The notes under the pieces are model-generated. The model saw only the letters and a program-made list of their open reading frames with translations, was not told the DNA's origin and did no database searches. Below, one piece after another: positions 1 to 8,866 of a stretch of 64,000 nucleotides of DNA. A program made the translations under genes and the position numbers. Location: NCBI GenBank assembly GCA_046565505.1, contig JBKHYJ010000050.1, forward strand, positions 37,485 to 101,484, in the 5' to 3' direction. Origin of the DNA: JBKHYJ01 sp046565505. Lineage in GTDB: Bacteria; Acidobacteriota; Blastocatellia; UBA7656. Every line of letters starts with the position of its first letter. The stretch's first letter is position 1.

Positions 1-1
1 G

Positions 2-205
2 TCGGTTAAATCCGAGATCGAAAGCGGCGCGTTCAAGACCGTAGAGATCGAGGGAATAGACGCGCTGCGCCGCGACTTTTACGCCATCTTTAATAAGCAC
101 TTCGCCCTCTCCCCTATAGCCGAAGAGTTCCTAGACTTCGTGCTCCACAGGCCGGCGGGCGCCGAACACCGCCCCTCCCTCAGGCCGAAGCATTCTAAGC
201 TTTAA
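2..205 (+). CDS. LysR-family regulator, C-terminal fragment
   Basis: The frame is open from the window edge and codes about 67 residues before a TAA. It reads SVKSEIESGAFKTVEIEG, then LRRDFYAIFNKHFALSPIA and EEFLDFVL. This matches the last beta strand and helix of the LysR substrate-binding domain, where a lysine/arginine-rich strand is followed by 'LSPAA..FL.FL'. The DNA-binding half lies outside the window, so the target and ligand are unknown. The tail after the domain is short and basic. No hairpin follows closely. Confidence 0.6.
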   Translation, partial: SVKSEIESGAFKTVEIEGIDALRRDFYAIFNKHFALSPIAEEFLDFVLHRPAGAEHRPSLRPKHSKL

Positions 206-379
206 CTATAGCTCCGAGCGCAAACCATAGAGATTACCTATTGGAAATAATCCGGGGCCTTCCGATAAGCTTGATTATTGATCGGCCATCGGCTGGCCCG
301 GCCTGCCGGCCGCTCGACCTTATAAAGTAAGGGCCAACCTGTAAGATTAATTCCGCCATTGCCGCCGGGGGAGGTCTAT

Positions 380-1399
380 ATGAAGAATCGGTTAAAGCCA
401 CTCGTGCTCGCGCTAATTTTATTGCCCGCGCCGGCATTGTGCCGCGCCGGCGCTCCGCCCCCGGAGCCTAAAGTGCGCGTATTCCAGTTCAGCTACAAAG
501 CCACCATCAATCAAGTGCCGGGAGGCACAAAGCACCTGGGCGTGTGGCTACCCTACCCGACGACGGACGCGAACCAGGAGGTGTCTGATATCCAAGTATC
601 AAGCCCCGGGAAACCCGCCGTGTACGCAGAACCCAGGTATGGCAACTCGATCCTGTACGTCTCGGTGGATGACCTGGGCGCCGCACCCATCGATATACAG
701 GTGAGCTTCAAGGTCCGCCGCTCGGAAAATATACGCAAGGACTTCGCCCGAGTGAGCCATGCGTCGAACGCGCCGCTCGACCCCGCGATTGAAATGTATT
801 TGCAACCTGACAGACTTGTCCCCATCAACGCGCAGATCAGGCAGTGGGCGGCGGAAGTGACAAGGGGCAAGAAGACCGACCTGGAGAAGGCGCGGGCGAT
901 TTACGATTACACGCTGGCGACGATGAAATACGACAAGAGCGGGGAAGGGTGGGGCCGCGGCGACATCCTCTACGCATGCGACGCGAAGCGCGGGAATTGC
1001 ACGGACTTCCATGCGGTCTTCATCGGGTTTTGCAGGAGCCTCGGAATACCTGCCCGGTTCGCCATCGGATTCCCGCTCCCGGAAAAACGTGGCGAGGGGG
1101 AGATAGCCGGCTATCATTGCTGGGCGGAATTCTACCTCAAAGGCTATGGCTGGGTCCCGGTCGATGCGAGCGAGGCCTGGAAGCACCCCGAGAAGCGCGA
1201 CTATTTCTTCGGCGCGCACGACGAGAACCGCGTGCAACTGTCGAGCGGCCGCGACATCACCCTGCGGCCAAGGCAGCAGGGCGCGGCGCTCAATTACTTC
1301 GTCTACCCTTACGCGGAGGCCGATGGCAAGCCCATCGACACGATCAAGCGCGAGTTCCGATTCAAAGACCTGGGCGAAACCGACGCGAAGGCCTTCTGA
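380..1399 (+). CDS. Exported transglutaminase-like (papain-fold) protein
   Basis: This is a 339-residue protein with an N-terminal signal peptide (MKNRLKPLVLALILLPAPA) and a transglutaminase-like core in its C-terminal half. The triad is visible: Cys in GNCTDFH, His in YHCWAEF and Asp in VPVDAS, with the usual spacing. An N-terminal beta-rich domain of about 130 residues precedes the core. Such proteins usually act outside the cytoplasm as proteases or crosslinkers; the substrate is unknown. I chose ATG 380 because GGGGGAGG lies 6 nt upstream; an in-frame TTG 21 nt earlier has no ribosome site. The gene converges on the cytochrome-like gene, with a 19-bp hairpin between them. Confidence 0.85.
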   Translation: MKNRLKPLVLALILLPAPALCRAGAPPPEPKVRVFQFSYKATINQVPGGTKHLGVWLPYPTTDANQEVSDIQVSSPGKPAVYAEPRYGNSILYVSVDDLGAAPIDIQVSFKVRRSENIRKDFARVSHASNAPLDPAIEMYLQPDRLVPINAQIRQWAAEVTRGKKTDLEKARAIYDYTLATMKYDKSGEGWGRGDILYACDAKRGNCTDFHAVFIGFCRSLGIPARFAIGFPLPEKRGEGEIAGYHCWAEFYLKGYGWVPVDASEAWKHPEKRDYFFGAHDENRVQLSSGRDITLRPRQQGAALNYFVYPYAEADGKPIDTIKREFRFKDLGETDAKAF

Positions 1400-1479
1400 C
1401 CGGAAGGCGACCTGGTCAGGCGCAGGGCCGATTCTCTGCCCTGCGCCCGCTCCTACGGAAGAGCCGCCCATACTTGTAT

Positions 1480-1523
1480 GCGGGAACGGGCGCGGGATAC
1501 GAAAATCCCGCGCCCGTTCCCGC
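1480..1523. terminator. Perfect 19-bp hairpin between convergent genes
   Basis: The arms at 1480-1498 and 1505-1523 are perfectly complementary and enclose a 6-nt loop (ACGAAA). The stem is GC-rich and lies between the 3' ends of the transglutaminase-like gene and the cytochrome-like gene. There is no long T tract, so it may stop both transcripts as a structure or protect 3' ends. Confidence 0.6.
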
Positions 1524-1546
1524 GTGCCGGATGCCACTTCTATGAA

Positions 1547-4495
1547 CTACTGAAGCGACTTCAGGTAAAGTATTAAAGCTTCGAGGTCGCCGGCCGACAG
1601 GTGAGAAGTCTTGCCGTGCGTGCCTTTGATTACGCGGACGTTATTCGCCGCGAGCGCGGGGTTGAGCCGCCCGCCCGTGACGAGCGGGGCCAGGTTATTC
1701 GTACCCAACTGGTCTATCAATGGCTTGCCGCCGGGGCCGGGGGCCGTCGGGCTGTCCAGGCTCACGAGTATCTGGCCCATGCCATCGCCCGCGAGTTGGC
1801 CGCTCCTGTCGGCGACGGTGATCGGGACCTGCGTGGGCAGTATGACGGGCGGGGCGCCGAGGAAGCTCTTCGCGGTCGCCCTGTTGTGATCCGAACGGAC
1901 CGTGCGGAAGTTGAACCCGCGCTCGCCCGGTTGTAGCAATGGCGAATCAGGCTCCAGGAGGATCTCCCTCACGGTGTGAGCGAACCCATAGTGCAGCCAC
2001 CTCGGGACGGCGTCCCAGAAGGTCCTTAGATGTTTCGTGTTCCGGCTGCTGAAGTTTTGCGGCGTGCCCACGTCCTGCGGCGGCCCGAACTTGATGAAGA
2101 AGTAGTCGGTGTTCGGGCGGAAGAAAGGCCCGTTGCCATCCACGGTTGATTCGCTGATGACTCCCGGCTCGTGGATGTTGTAATCCTGGAACGTGTCATC
2201 GACTACGCCGTTGGTCATCTTGTTGCCGTTGTGATGGCAGTCGGCGCAGCCCGCGCCGCCTTGCGCCACCTTATCAGTGAATATCTGTTTGCCCCTGGCG
2301 ATCATCGCAGCCTCGGAAGAATCCGGGAATTGCGTGAGCGGGTTCGGCAGCCGCCGCACCTCGTTCTGCGACCAGAGAATTTGCAGGTAAGCCATGTCGT
2401 AATAGCCCACCTTGAAAGCCTTGCCGTTGAGCTCCGGCCTGCCGATGGCCCTCGAATCTTCTTCGGTCTTCCTGAGCACGTACTCTTCGCGCGCCCTGAA
2501 CCGCTCGACCGGGTCCGCCTGCGGGAAGAGCGGCGTCGGGGCGCGCTCGCCCAACAGCACCTCGCCGTTACACGCGGAGGCGTAGGCCATGAAGTCGTTG
2601 TTCAGCCCTTCGTACCACTCGGGCCAGTTGTCGGAGATGTCTTTGTTCTGCGGGCACACCTTCACCCCGCCGACGGCGTTCGCGGCGACGTTCCACTGGC
2701 AGCCATCCTGCCGCCCGTCCCAGTGGCAGAAGCCGCATGACTTATGCCCATCGTCCGAGTAGGCGGAAGAGAAGAACCACCTCAGCCCCACCTCCTCGTC
2801 TGTCGCGAACAGGCCCTGGCCGTTGCCGCCCGTCGTCGGGTCCGGCGTGGTCGGCGTGACGCCGACCGGCACGAATCCCGCGCGCACCAGGCCGCCATCG
2901 TTTCGCACGCCGAGGAACGAAACGTCTTCGGTCTGGAAATTGGCGACGTAGATCATGTCACCCGAGGGCGAGACTTCGACGCCCTGCGGAGTTATGCCGC
3001 CCGTCAATTCGATCCCGAGCGGGGTCAGTATTTGTGACGGGTCGGCCGCGTTCTGATTTATGCGGAAGGCCTGCACCCTTTCCGAATGCGCGAACGTGAC
3101 GAACAGCAGGTCGCCTTTTACGACCATCTGCTCGGGGCCGCTGCCCTTGATTATCTTCTGGGCGTCCGCGTGGTCGTGCAGGTCCACGTACTGGCCCGGC
3201 GTGACGAGCTGCGAGATATCGCGCCCCTCGTCCACGTACCGGTAGACGAACAGGTTTGTGGCCGTGTCGAAGACGTTCAGCTCGCTGCCTATGTCGTCAA
3301 ACGTGGTCGCCTTGGTCGCGTCGCTCATCACGGGCGTGTAGCCGAGCGGCTGGCCGTTGTTCTTTATAGCGACGCCATTGGCGTCCTTCGTCGGCAGCCC
3401 GTGGCCCGACTCCCGCTCGTTCAACCGCGTGTTCGTTTCCTGGCCGCTCACTATGCCCCATCGGCCGGCGACCTTCACGTCCGTCGCCAACCCCCCGAGC
3501 GGCATGACCTTGATTAGCGTGTTGGCGTCGCCCGCGACGTTGATGGCCGCGACCGTATGGCCGATCGTGTTGGCCACGTAAAGCGTGCGGCCATCCGCGC
3601 TCAGATCAAGGTCTCGCGGGTTCGCACGCTCCAGGTCTGTCGTGCCGGTCGGTATCTCCGCGATCTGCGTGAAGAACGGGCCGGGGTCCACGCGGAAGGC
3701 GCGCACCTGGTCCTTGAACCTGTCGGTGACGTAAGCCCTCGTCCCGTCCTGATTGAAGATGACCTTCTCGCCGTAAAATCCCGTCTCAAATTCGCCGATG
3801 ACCCTGTCGCTGGCCGTGTCGATCACGCTCGCGAAGTTCCCGAACATATTCAACACGACGGCGTAGTTGCGCGGGTATATGCGCGTGTTGAGCGGGGCGA
3901 TCTTCACGCCTATCGGGCGCGTGCCGCGGCGGACCCCCTGCGGGCGCAGGTCCACCCATGTCATCACGCGCTGCGTGTGCGCATCGACGACGGCGACGCG
4001 CCAGTCGGGGTAACCCTCCCTGCCGGGGAGCGTGACGTAAAGCTTATTCCCGTCGGGCGTGAGCGCCAGCGCGCGGGGCTCGCTGCGGAACGGCTGCTTG
4101 CGGAAAGGCCAGAACTGGTTGCCGCTCTTGACGACCGGGTTATTAGGGTTGATGCGCGTGCCCGGGTCAGGCCGCCCGTCGATGTAGCCCGCGCCGAACA
4201 TAATCTTGGTGAAGCGTTCGAGGCCGCCTCGCTCCCCGGCCGGCTCCTGGCCGACTACGTCTTTGACCGGGTCGCTATTCTGGCCGGTGATTATTCTGCC
4301 CCGCGAGTCCGTCTTGACCGCGGTGGTGAAGAATCGCAGGTTGAACGGCGCCTCCGACGGCGTGCTCAAAACTCTGCGCTCGAACGGGGCCGAAAGCGTA
4401 GTGCTGACCTGATTGGCGCTCGTGCTGAAGGTGACCACCGCCACCCCCGCCACGAGCGCGAGCGCCAGGATTACATATTTAATTCTCTCGATCAT
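1547..4495 (-). CDS. Exported beta-propeller protein with cytochrome c peroxidase-like haem sites
   Basis: The protein has 982 residues. An N-terminal hydrophobic segment (residues 7-25) is followed by a YVTN-type beta propeller with repeated 'VxPDGxxxYV' strands, such as LTPDGNKLYVTLPGREG, LSADGRTLYVANT and VSPSGDMIYVANF. The C-terminal third has two haem-binding sites, CGFCHW and CADCHH, and resembles MauG/di-haem peroxidases. It is expected in the periplasm, where it may oxidise or relay electrons; the substrate cannot be read from sequence. It stands alone on its strand. The predicted signal segment may remain as an anchor. Confidence 0.8.
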   Translation of the reverse strand: MIERIKYVILALALVAGVAVVTFSTSANQVSTTLSAPFERRVLSTPSEAPFNLRFFTTAVKTDSRGRIITGQNSDPVKDVVGQEPAGERGGLERFTKIMFGAGYIDGRPDPGTRINPNNPVVKSGNQFWPFRKQPFRSEPRALALTPDGNKLYVTLPGREGYPDWRVAVVDAHTQRVMTWVDLRPQGVRRGTRPIGVKIAPLNTRIYPRNYAVVLNMFGNFASVIDTASDRVIGEFETGFYGEKVIFNQDGTRAYVTDRFKDQVRAFRVDPGPFFTQIAEIPTGTTDLERANPRDLDLSADGRTLYVANTIGHTVAAINVAGDANTLIKVMPLGGLATDVKVAGRWGIVSGQETNTRLNERESGHGLPTKDANGVAIKNNGQPLGYTPVMSDATKATTFDDIGSELNVFDTATNLFVYRYVDEGRDISQLVTPGQYVDLHDHADAQKIIKGSGPEQMVVKGDLLFVTFAHSERVQAFRINQNAADPSQILTPLGIELTGGITPQGVEVSPSGDMIYVANFQTEDVSFLGVRNDGGLVRAGFVPVGVTPTTPDPTTGGNGQGLFATDEEVGLRWFFSSAYSDDGHKSCGFCHWDGRQDGCQWNVAANAVGGVKVCPQNKDISDNWPEWYEGLNNDFMAYASACNGEVLLGERAPTPLFPQADPVERFRAREEYVLRKTEEDSRAIGRPELNGKAFKVGYYDMAYLQILWSQNEVRRLPNPLTQFPDSSEAAMIARGKQIFTDKVAQGGAGCADCHHNGNKMTNGVVDDTFQDYNIHEPGVISESTVDGNGPFFRPNTDYFFIKFGPPQDVGTPQNFSSRNTKHLRTFWDAVPRWLHYGFAHTVREILLEPDSPLLQPGERGFNFRTVRSDHNRATAKSFLGAPPVILPTQVPITVADRSGQLAGDGMGQILVSLDSPTAPGPGGKPLIDQLGTNNLAPLVTGGRLNPALAANNVRVIKGTHGKTSHLSAGDLEALILYLKSLQ

Positions 4496-5065
4496 ATTTT
4501 ACCTCGCACGGAAAATTCTTCTCATAGGCCCCGCCGGGCCTCGCGGGCGGACGGCGGCCGTCGGAGCGGCGGGCTTATCCCGGGCCCTTGCGGGGCAGGT
4601 TGTTATTCGGCGGGTGCGGTGTGAGTGAGGTGAGGCGCCGCTTATCTATTGTTCGTCGTACCGACTCGCTTTGAAAAAATCTCCCTGTCGCCCGATCATT
4701 CCTGAGCCTTTAACCCTGCTTCGGCCGGATGGCATCTAAGACATGCCGCCGCCATTACAAACAGAGGCCGGGTTTGCGGGAAAAATACCTGCCGGAGAAA
4801 AAAATACGCGGAGGGCGGAAAACAGAAAGCGGCGGGCGTTTAAGTCAATCCGGGCCGGCCCCGGCGTAGAACGCCGCGCAAGAGTCTCTTGCTTTTTCCT
4901 CAGCCTGCCGCCGACCCATTATCCTCATGTAATTTCCGGCGGCCTTACCTCTTACGCGCGGCCAGAAGATGTCGTAATAGGTGAGCGCCCATTCTATAAA
5001 TCTATGCAAAATCGCGTACCCGTTTCCCGTTATAATCAGGCGAAAGAGATACTGAACGAGGCTGT
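4496..5065. other. Intergenic region upstream of two divergent genes
   Basis: The region holds the 5' flank of the cytochrome-like gene and a long leader before the next gene. A 122-codon open frame at 4743-5111 has no ribosome site and low-complexity composition, so I do not call it a gene. I see no RNA gene or repeat. Confidence 0.5.
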
Positions 5066-5094
5066 TTGCGATACGAGGGCAGAGTTTTTATACA
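5066..5094 (+). promoter_or_regulatory. Candidate sigma70 promoter for the two-TM protein
   Basis: TTGCGA at 5066-5071 is separated by 17 bp from TATACA at 5089-5094. It lies 30 nt before the start codon and ribosome site of the gene at 5125. This is a match by eye only. Confidence 0.4.
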
Positions 5095-5124
5095 TTGATT
5101 ATACTTGCTGATTAAGGAGGAGTT

Positions 5125-6012
5125 ATGCCGGATCATAGTGATGAGCGTGAGAGAGGGTTTGAGATACTATTCGTTTTATGTTTGATCTTGATGATAGCCA
5201 TAGGATTTGCCTTCATGTATAAAGGCCACGAAACGCATTCCGAATTCTGTAAAGCGGTGGGAGATGCGCTGGTAATAGCAGGCTTTCTGGGAATATTCAT
5301 CGACCCTTTCGTAAAGAGACGTTTGGTCAAAGAGTCGATACGCAGCGTGGACAAGTTGCTGATCGGGTATGGTCTTCCGCCCGAGCTTCAGGACAGAATC
5401 AAAGACATTATGCGGACGAGAGTGGTGCGCAAGCCGATGCGCATCGACCACAGGCTGACCCCGGTTAATAATAAACAGGTTAAGGTTCAGACCAGCGTTA
5501 AGTATTGGTTAGAAAACATAAGTAATGAGCCACATGAGTTTCAGCAGCGCATCTATGTCGAGAAAGAAAAACAGCCTGATATTACTTTGTTATGCTGCGT
5601 CCTGGATGATAAGACAATCACATACTGCTTAGATAAAGAGAAGTTACAGCAAGAGGGCCTTTTAATTGATGACGGAATTCGATTGAATGGGTACGGGAAG
5701 AAAGTGTCAATACAGCCTTCGCGTGGCAAGAAAGATCGCCTATATCAGTTCTACGCGGAATACTCTCAGATACTGCCCGAAGATCACACTGATTCGTTTA
5801 ACCTGGTGCTTCCAGACGTTAAAACGATTCACGTGATTATTACGGCAGAATACCCCAGGGAAGACTTTGTTTTCGGCACCACGCTAGAGAAGGTTGAGGG
5901 CACCGGGGACCCTGATGAAAAGGAAAGATGGGAGGCGCAAAGGGCTTTCTTCCCTAACGAGCACATAACAGTATGGTGGCAGCCGAAGGCTACAGCGGGT
6001 GAAAAGAAATAG
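5125..6012 (+). CDS. Membrane protein of unknown function, two N-terminal TM segments
   Basis: The protein has 295 residues. Residues 12-30 (EILFVLCLILMIAIGFAFM) and 45-60 (DALVIAGFLGIFIDPF) are hydrophobic. The rest is a soluble, charged domain of about 230 residues, probably cytoplasmic. I recognise no catalytic motif. The start at 5125 is well supported by GGAGGAG just upstream. The base composition is less GC-rich than the neighbours, so it may be a later arrival. No partner gene is adjacent. Confidence 0.75.
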   Translation: MPDHSDERERGFEILFVLCLILMIAIGFAFMYKGHETHSEFCKAVGDALVIAGFLGIFIDPFVKRRLVKESIRSVDKLLIGYGLPPELQDRIKDIMRTRVVRKPMRIDHRLTPVNNKQVKVQTSVKYWLENISNEPHEFQQRIYVEKEKQPDITLLCCVLDDKTITYCLDKEKLQQEGLLIDDGIRLNGYGKKVSIQPSRGKKDRLYQFYAEYSQILPEDHTDSFNLVLPDVKTIHVIITAEYPREDFVFGTTLEKVEGTGDPDEKERWEAQRAFFPNEHITVWWQPKATAGEKK

Positions 6013-6381
6013 CAACGCAAACTCCCGCAGGCATAAATGAATGCACAACAAAAATCAAGGAGGCCACAAGGAAGCCTCCCGAAGTCCAAAAGATATTAGC
6101 GAACCTCGGCCATTAGCCGCCGCTGGTGGTGTGACCAAAACATGGGCTCTTTCTCATCATGATTATGTACCTCCGTTTACCTACGCTAAAATTATAGGCT
6201 ATCGCGAATACCGATTCAATCCGAAACGTCACCCATGATAGTCGCCCCATACTAAAAGTCAAGACGCACTTTCGATCCCCGGCTCGCTATTAACACAAGC
6301 CACGGCGGGTGTCTTCAATCGCGAGCGGCCTGGAATTCGCGGCCCGCCGGCCTTCTGTTTTCCGCGTCCTGGCCCCCCCGG
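6013..6381. other. Intergenic region, nothing recognised
   Basis: About 370 nt between the convergent ends of the two-TM gene and the BON gene. A 65-codon frame at 6041 has no ribosome site. I see no convincing hairpin, repeat or RNA. Confidence 0.4.
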
Positions 6382-6993
6382 CTACTGGCTGCTGACCGTG
6401 AGATTGTTAACTACGCGGCGCACGCCCTTGACGGCTTTTGCGACTTTTTCGGCGCGCGCCTTGATCTCTTCGCTTGGCACGTTACCGCTGAGAGTCGCCG
6501 TCCCGTCCGCGAATTTCACGTCAATCGGATGCGTGCGAAGCTCCTGATCGTCCAGCAATTTCGTAGTCACATCAACCTCTATGCTCGTGTCTGTGACGGC
6601 GGGCGTGCTGGAGGTCGATGGCGCGGGGGACGACGCGCCGGGGACGGGCACTGGGACCGGCACGGGGACCGTGGTCGGCTGCGACTGCGAAGGCGGCACG
6701 ACTACGACAGGGGGTTGCTGTTGGGACGGCTGCGCCGCGGCGCGGGCCGCGTCCGCCCTGGCCCTGTCACGCTCAATCTCCAACTGGGATTCGCGGGCCT
6801 GCCGGTTGTTGTTCAGGATCATCATCGTGATGAGCACGGCCGCCGCGATAGCGGCGATGACCAGGGCCGCGATGGCCGCGCCCGACATCCCGCGCCGCTC
6901 GTGGATCACCGAGTCATACTGAGTCTCAACCACCGGCCGTCTTCCGACCGGCACGTCTTCGATTACTGTGCGCCTCTCTTGAATTTCAGCCAT
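6382..6993 (-). CDS. Membrane-anchored BON-domain protein
   Basis: The protein has 203 residues. A cytoplasmic N-terminal stretch is followed by one TM helix at about residues 37-60. A charged, Ala/Gln-rich linker and a Pro-Val repeat (PVPVPVPVPG) follow. The C-terminal 65 residues form a BON domain with the pattern TTKLLDDQELRTHPIDVKF, then GTATLSGNV and VRRVVNNLTV. BON domains bind lipid or peptidoglycan-associated ligands, so a periplasmic envelope role is likely. The first 35 residues carry repeated 'V/Y-D/E' pairs of unknown meaning. It stands alone. Confidence 0.8.
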   Translation of the reverse strand: MAEIQERRTVIEDVPVGRRPVVETQYDSVIHERRGMSGAAIAALVIAAIAAAVLITMMILNNNRQARESQLEIERDRARADAARAAAQPSQQQPPVVVVPPSQSQPTTVPVPVPVPVPGASSPAPSTSSTPAVTDTSIEVDVTTKLLDDQELRTHPIDVKFADGTATLSGNVPSEEIKARAEKVAKAVKGVRRVVNNLTVSSQ

Positions 6994-7235
6994 TTTATTT
7001 CCTACCTTTCTCGCGCCGACGCCTGCCTCGGCTCAGATAGAGTGATATTAAAATCGCGCCGCAGTTGTATCGGAACGCGGCATAGAAAAATGACGCGCGT
7101 ACCGAAACGGACCGCCGTGCGGAGCTAAATCATAGCCCACTTCAAATTCCGCAATGTGCGTGCCGCAAAGCGGCTTCGGATTTTGGATTGCGAGTTGCGG
7201 GCATAGCCCCGTGAGTTAAACTCTGGGTAAAGGTT

Positions 7236-7955
7236 ATGAGAAGAGGTGAGCGCGGCCTGCCGGCCGACTTCCCCGGATACTTGATGCATTCGGACGAAGA
7301 CACCCCCGTGCCTTCATGGGAACAGGTCACGCGCAGCGTCGCGCGCCGAGACGAAGAGATGATTGCTCATGCCTCGCGGATAATCGCGGGCGCCGATGAC
7401 GAGGCGGTCGCGCGCGCCGCCTGGGGCCTCTACCCCCCGGGCACTAAGCGGTCCGTCGCGCTGTTCGTGGATAAGATTTACGACGAAGGCTGGTTGGACG
7501 CCGTCGGTCGGATAAGGAATGCGTGGGATGGGGGCCTCTACTTTTGGCCGCGCGCGACGGCCCACGGCACGCTGCGCGACCTGCTCGACGCGAAGTCGGG
7601 CAGGGGCGGGTCTTATACATTTTGCAGCTTGCGAAATGGGCTGTTCGCCTACATCAACGCCTGGAACCACAGGGCATGGCGACTGGCATGGATGGAGACT
7701 GACGAGGCGGGCGCGGCCCTGCACGTAGGCATCTTCAAAGATGGCTCGGCCGAGGTCCATATGGAAGTCTTCAACCCGCTCTTCATCAAGGGCGCGCCGC
7801 CCGCGGATGTCGTCCGCATCCCGCTCGTCGGCTCGTACAATCACAGGCAGTTCCTACTGCACAGGAGGTGGGAGCAGGCCGGGTACGCCGCGGTCACACG
7901 CACGTCCGCGAACTTCTACCACCTGATGCGCGGGCGCGTGCCGCTGTCGTTTTAG
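7236..7955 (+). CDS. Hypothetical protein, 239 aa
   Basis: I do not recognise this family. The protein has no signal peptide or TM helix. It is rich in Trp/Tyr/Phe in the middle (GWLDAVGRIRNAWDGGLYFW) and contains a Cys in a YTFCSLRNG context. The last 60 residues look like a compact beta-rich end with RIPLVGSYNHRQFL. A weak AAAGG precedes ATG 7236. The codon use fits the GC-rich chromosome. The gene is not in an obvious operon: 175 nt separate it from the phosphoribosyltransferase gene downstream. Confidence 0.65.
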   Translation: MRRGERGLPADFPGYLMHSDEDTPVPSWEQVTRSVARRDEEMIAHASRIIAGADDEAVARAAWGLYPPGTKRSVALFVDKIYDEGWLDAVGRIRNAWDGGLYFWPRATAHGTLRDLLDAKSGRGGSYTFCSLRNGLFAYINAWNHRAWRLAWMETDEAGAALHVGIFKDGSAEVHMEVFNPLFIKGAPPADVVRIPLVGSYNHRQFLLHRRWEQAGYAAVTRTSANFYHLMRGRVPLSF

Positions 7956-8131
7956 AAGGGTTCCCGCGCGATACTCGCGCGCGGCACCTCGGGACCTGAA
8001 TCCTGCTTTGCCTTTTTACTTATGCGTTTCTATAATCAGTCTCTACTCTTAGTAAACATCTAGCCTGTCTGGAGAACGCTGATAAGCGCGAGTAAAGTTT
8101 CAGCGGCGTTAAACGAATCACAGGAGGATAA

Positions 8132-8746
8132 ATGCTAATTCCGAAGCGCTCACTAATACCAACGTCCGATCAGGTGTGCGAGCTTTTGAAGGAGACGGGC
8201 GCGCTGCGCGAGGGCCACTTCGAGTTCCCCAACGGGCTGCACTCATCGCACTACTTCCAGATGCCGCTCGCGATGCGCTACCACGGCAACGCCCGCGTCT
8301 TGAACGTAGCCCTGTCGCGCATGCTTCGCAGGGAGCCGGAGGTTCTGGCGGCGCTGCCCGACTGCGCGATAGTCGCGCCCGCCGCCGGCGGCATACCCGT
8401 GGCTTTCGGCATACGCGAGGCCCTTAACGCCGACCAGATTTTCTGGGCAGAGAAGGATGACGGCCGCTACCACTTCCGCCAGTACCTCGACGCGCGGTCG
8501 ATAAAGTGCATAATCGTCGACGACATCGTAAGGTCGGGCAAGGTCATCTCGCAGATGCTAAATCTGGTCCGCCAGGCGGGGGCCGAAGTCATCGCCATTG
8601 GCTCGCTGGTACACTTCAAGGACGCGCAGCTCGATACGGGCGGCGTGCCTTACTACTCGCTGATCGACGTGGAGACGCAATTTCATTCGCCGGAATCATG
8701 CCCGGACTGCAAGGCGGGTGAGCCGCTGGAAAAAGTCTGGGTGTGA
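8132..8746 (+). CDS. pyrE: Orotate phosphoribosyltransferase family protein
   Basis: This 204-residue protein has the PRPP-binding signature of type I phosphoribosyltransferases, KCIIVDDIVRSGKVISQML, at about residues 127-146. The N-terminal part, LLKETGALREGHFEFPNGLHS, is the orotate PRTase hood-like region. Orotate PRTase makes OMP from orotate and PRPP in UMP synthesis. The C-terminus (CPDCKAGEPLEKVWV) has a CxxC pair typical of a long-tailed subgroup. AGGAGG precedes ATG 8132. Because the canonical Thr of the PRPP loop (DDVxTTG) is replaced by Arg-Ser, another purine or pyrimidine substrate remains possible. The mobile element downstream has a second, more canonical pyrE. Confidence 0.75.
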   Translation: MLIPKRSLIPTSDQVCELLKETGALREGHFEFPNGLHSSHYFQMPLAMRYHGNARVLNVALSRMLRREPEVLAALPDCAIVAPAAGGIPVAFGIREALNADQIFWAEKDDGRYHFRQYLDARSIKCIIVDDIVRSGKVISQMLNLVRQAGAEVIAIGSLVHFKDAQLDTGGVPYYSLIDVETQFHSPESCPDCKAGEPLEKVWV

Positions 8747-8866
8747 TCTTCGAGGGGGCGGGCAGCAACCGGCCTGAGAATCCCTGATCCCGGGTGTATT
8801 CTGAAGCGCGAAGCATAGCGCCCGCCCCGCACGTCCGACCGCAACCTTATTTCGAGGATAAAAGAT

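Noticed and set aside
599..1537. Long open frame antisense to the transglutaminase-like gene
   Set aside because: High-GC shadow: no ribosome site, Arg/Ala-rich, and the opposite frame has a complete catalytic triad.
2171..4624. Several long + strand frames inside the beta-propeller gene
   Set aside because: Antisense shadows in GC-rich DNA; the minus frame has signal, propeller and haem motifs.
4743..5111. 122-codon frame upstream of the two-TM gene
   Set aside because: No ribosome site and no domain; composition looks like non-coding DNA.
6529..7128. Frames antisense to the BON gene, with a GGCACTGGGACCGGCACGG-like repeat
   Set aside because: The repeat is the DNA of a Pro-Val run in the BON protein, not a CRISPR or satellite.
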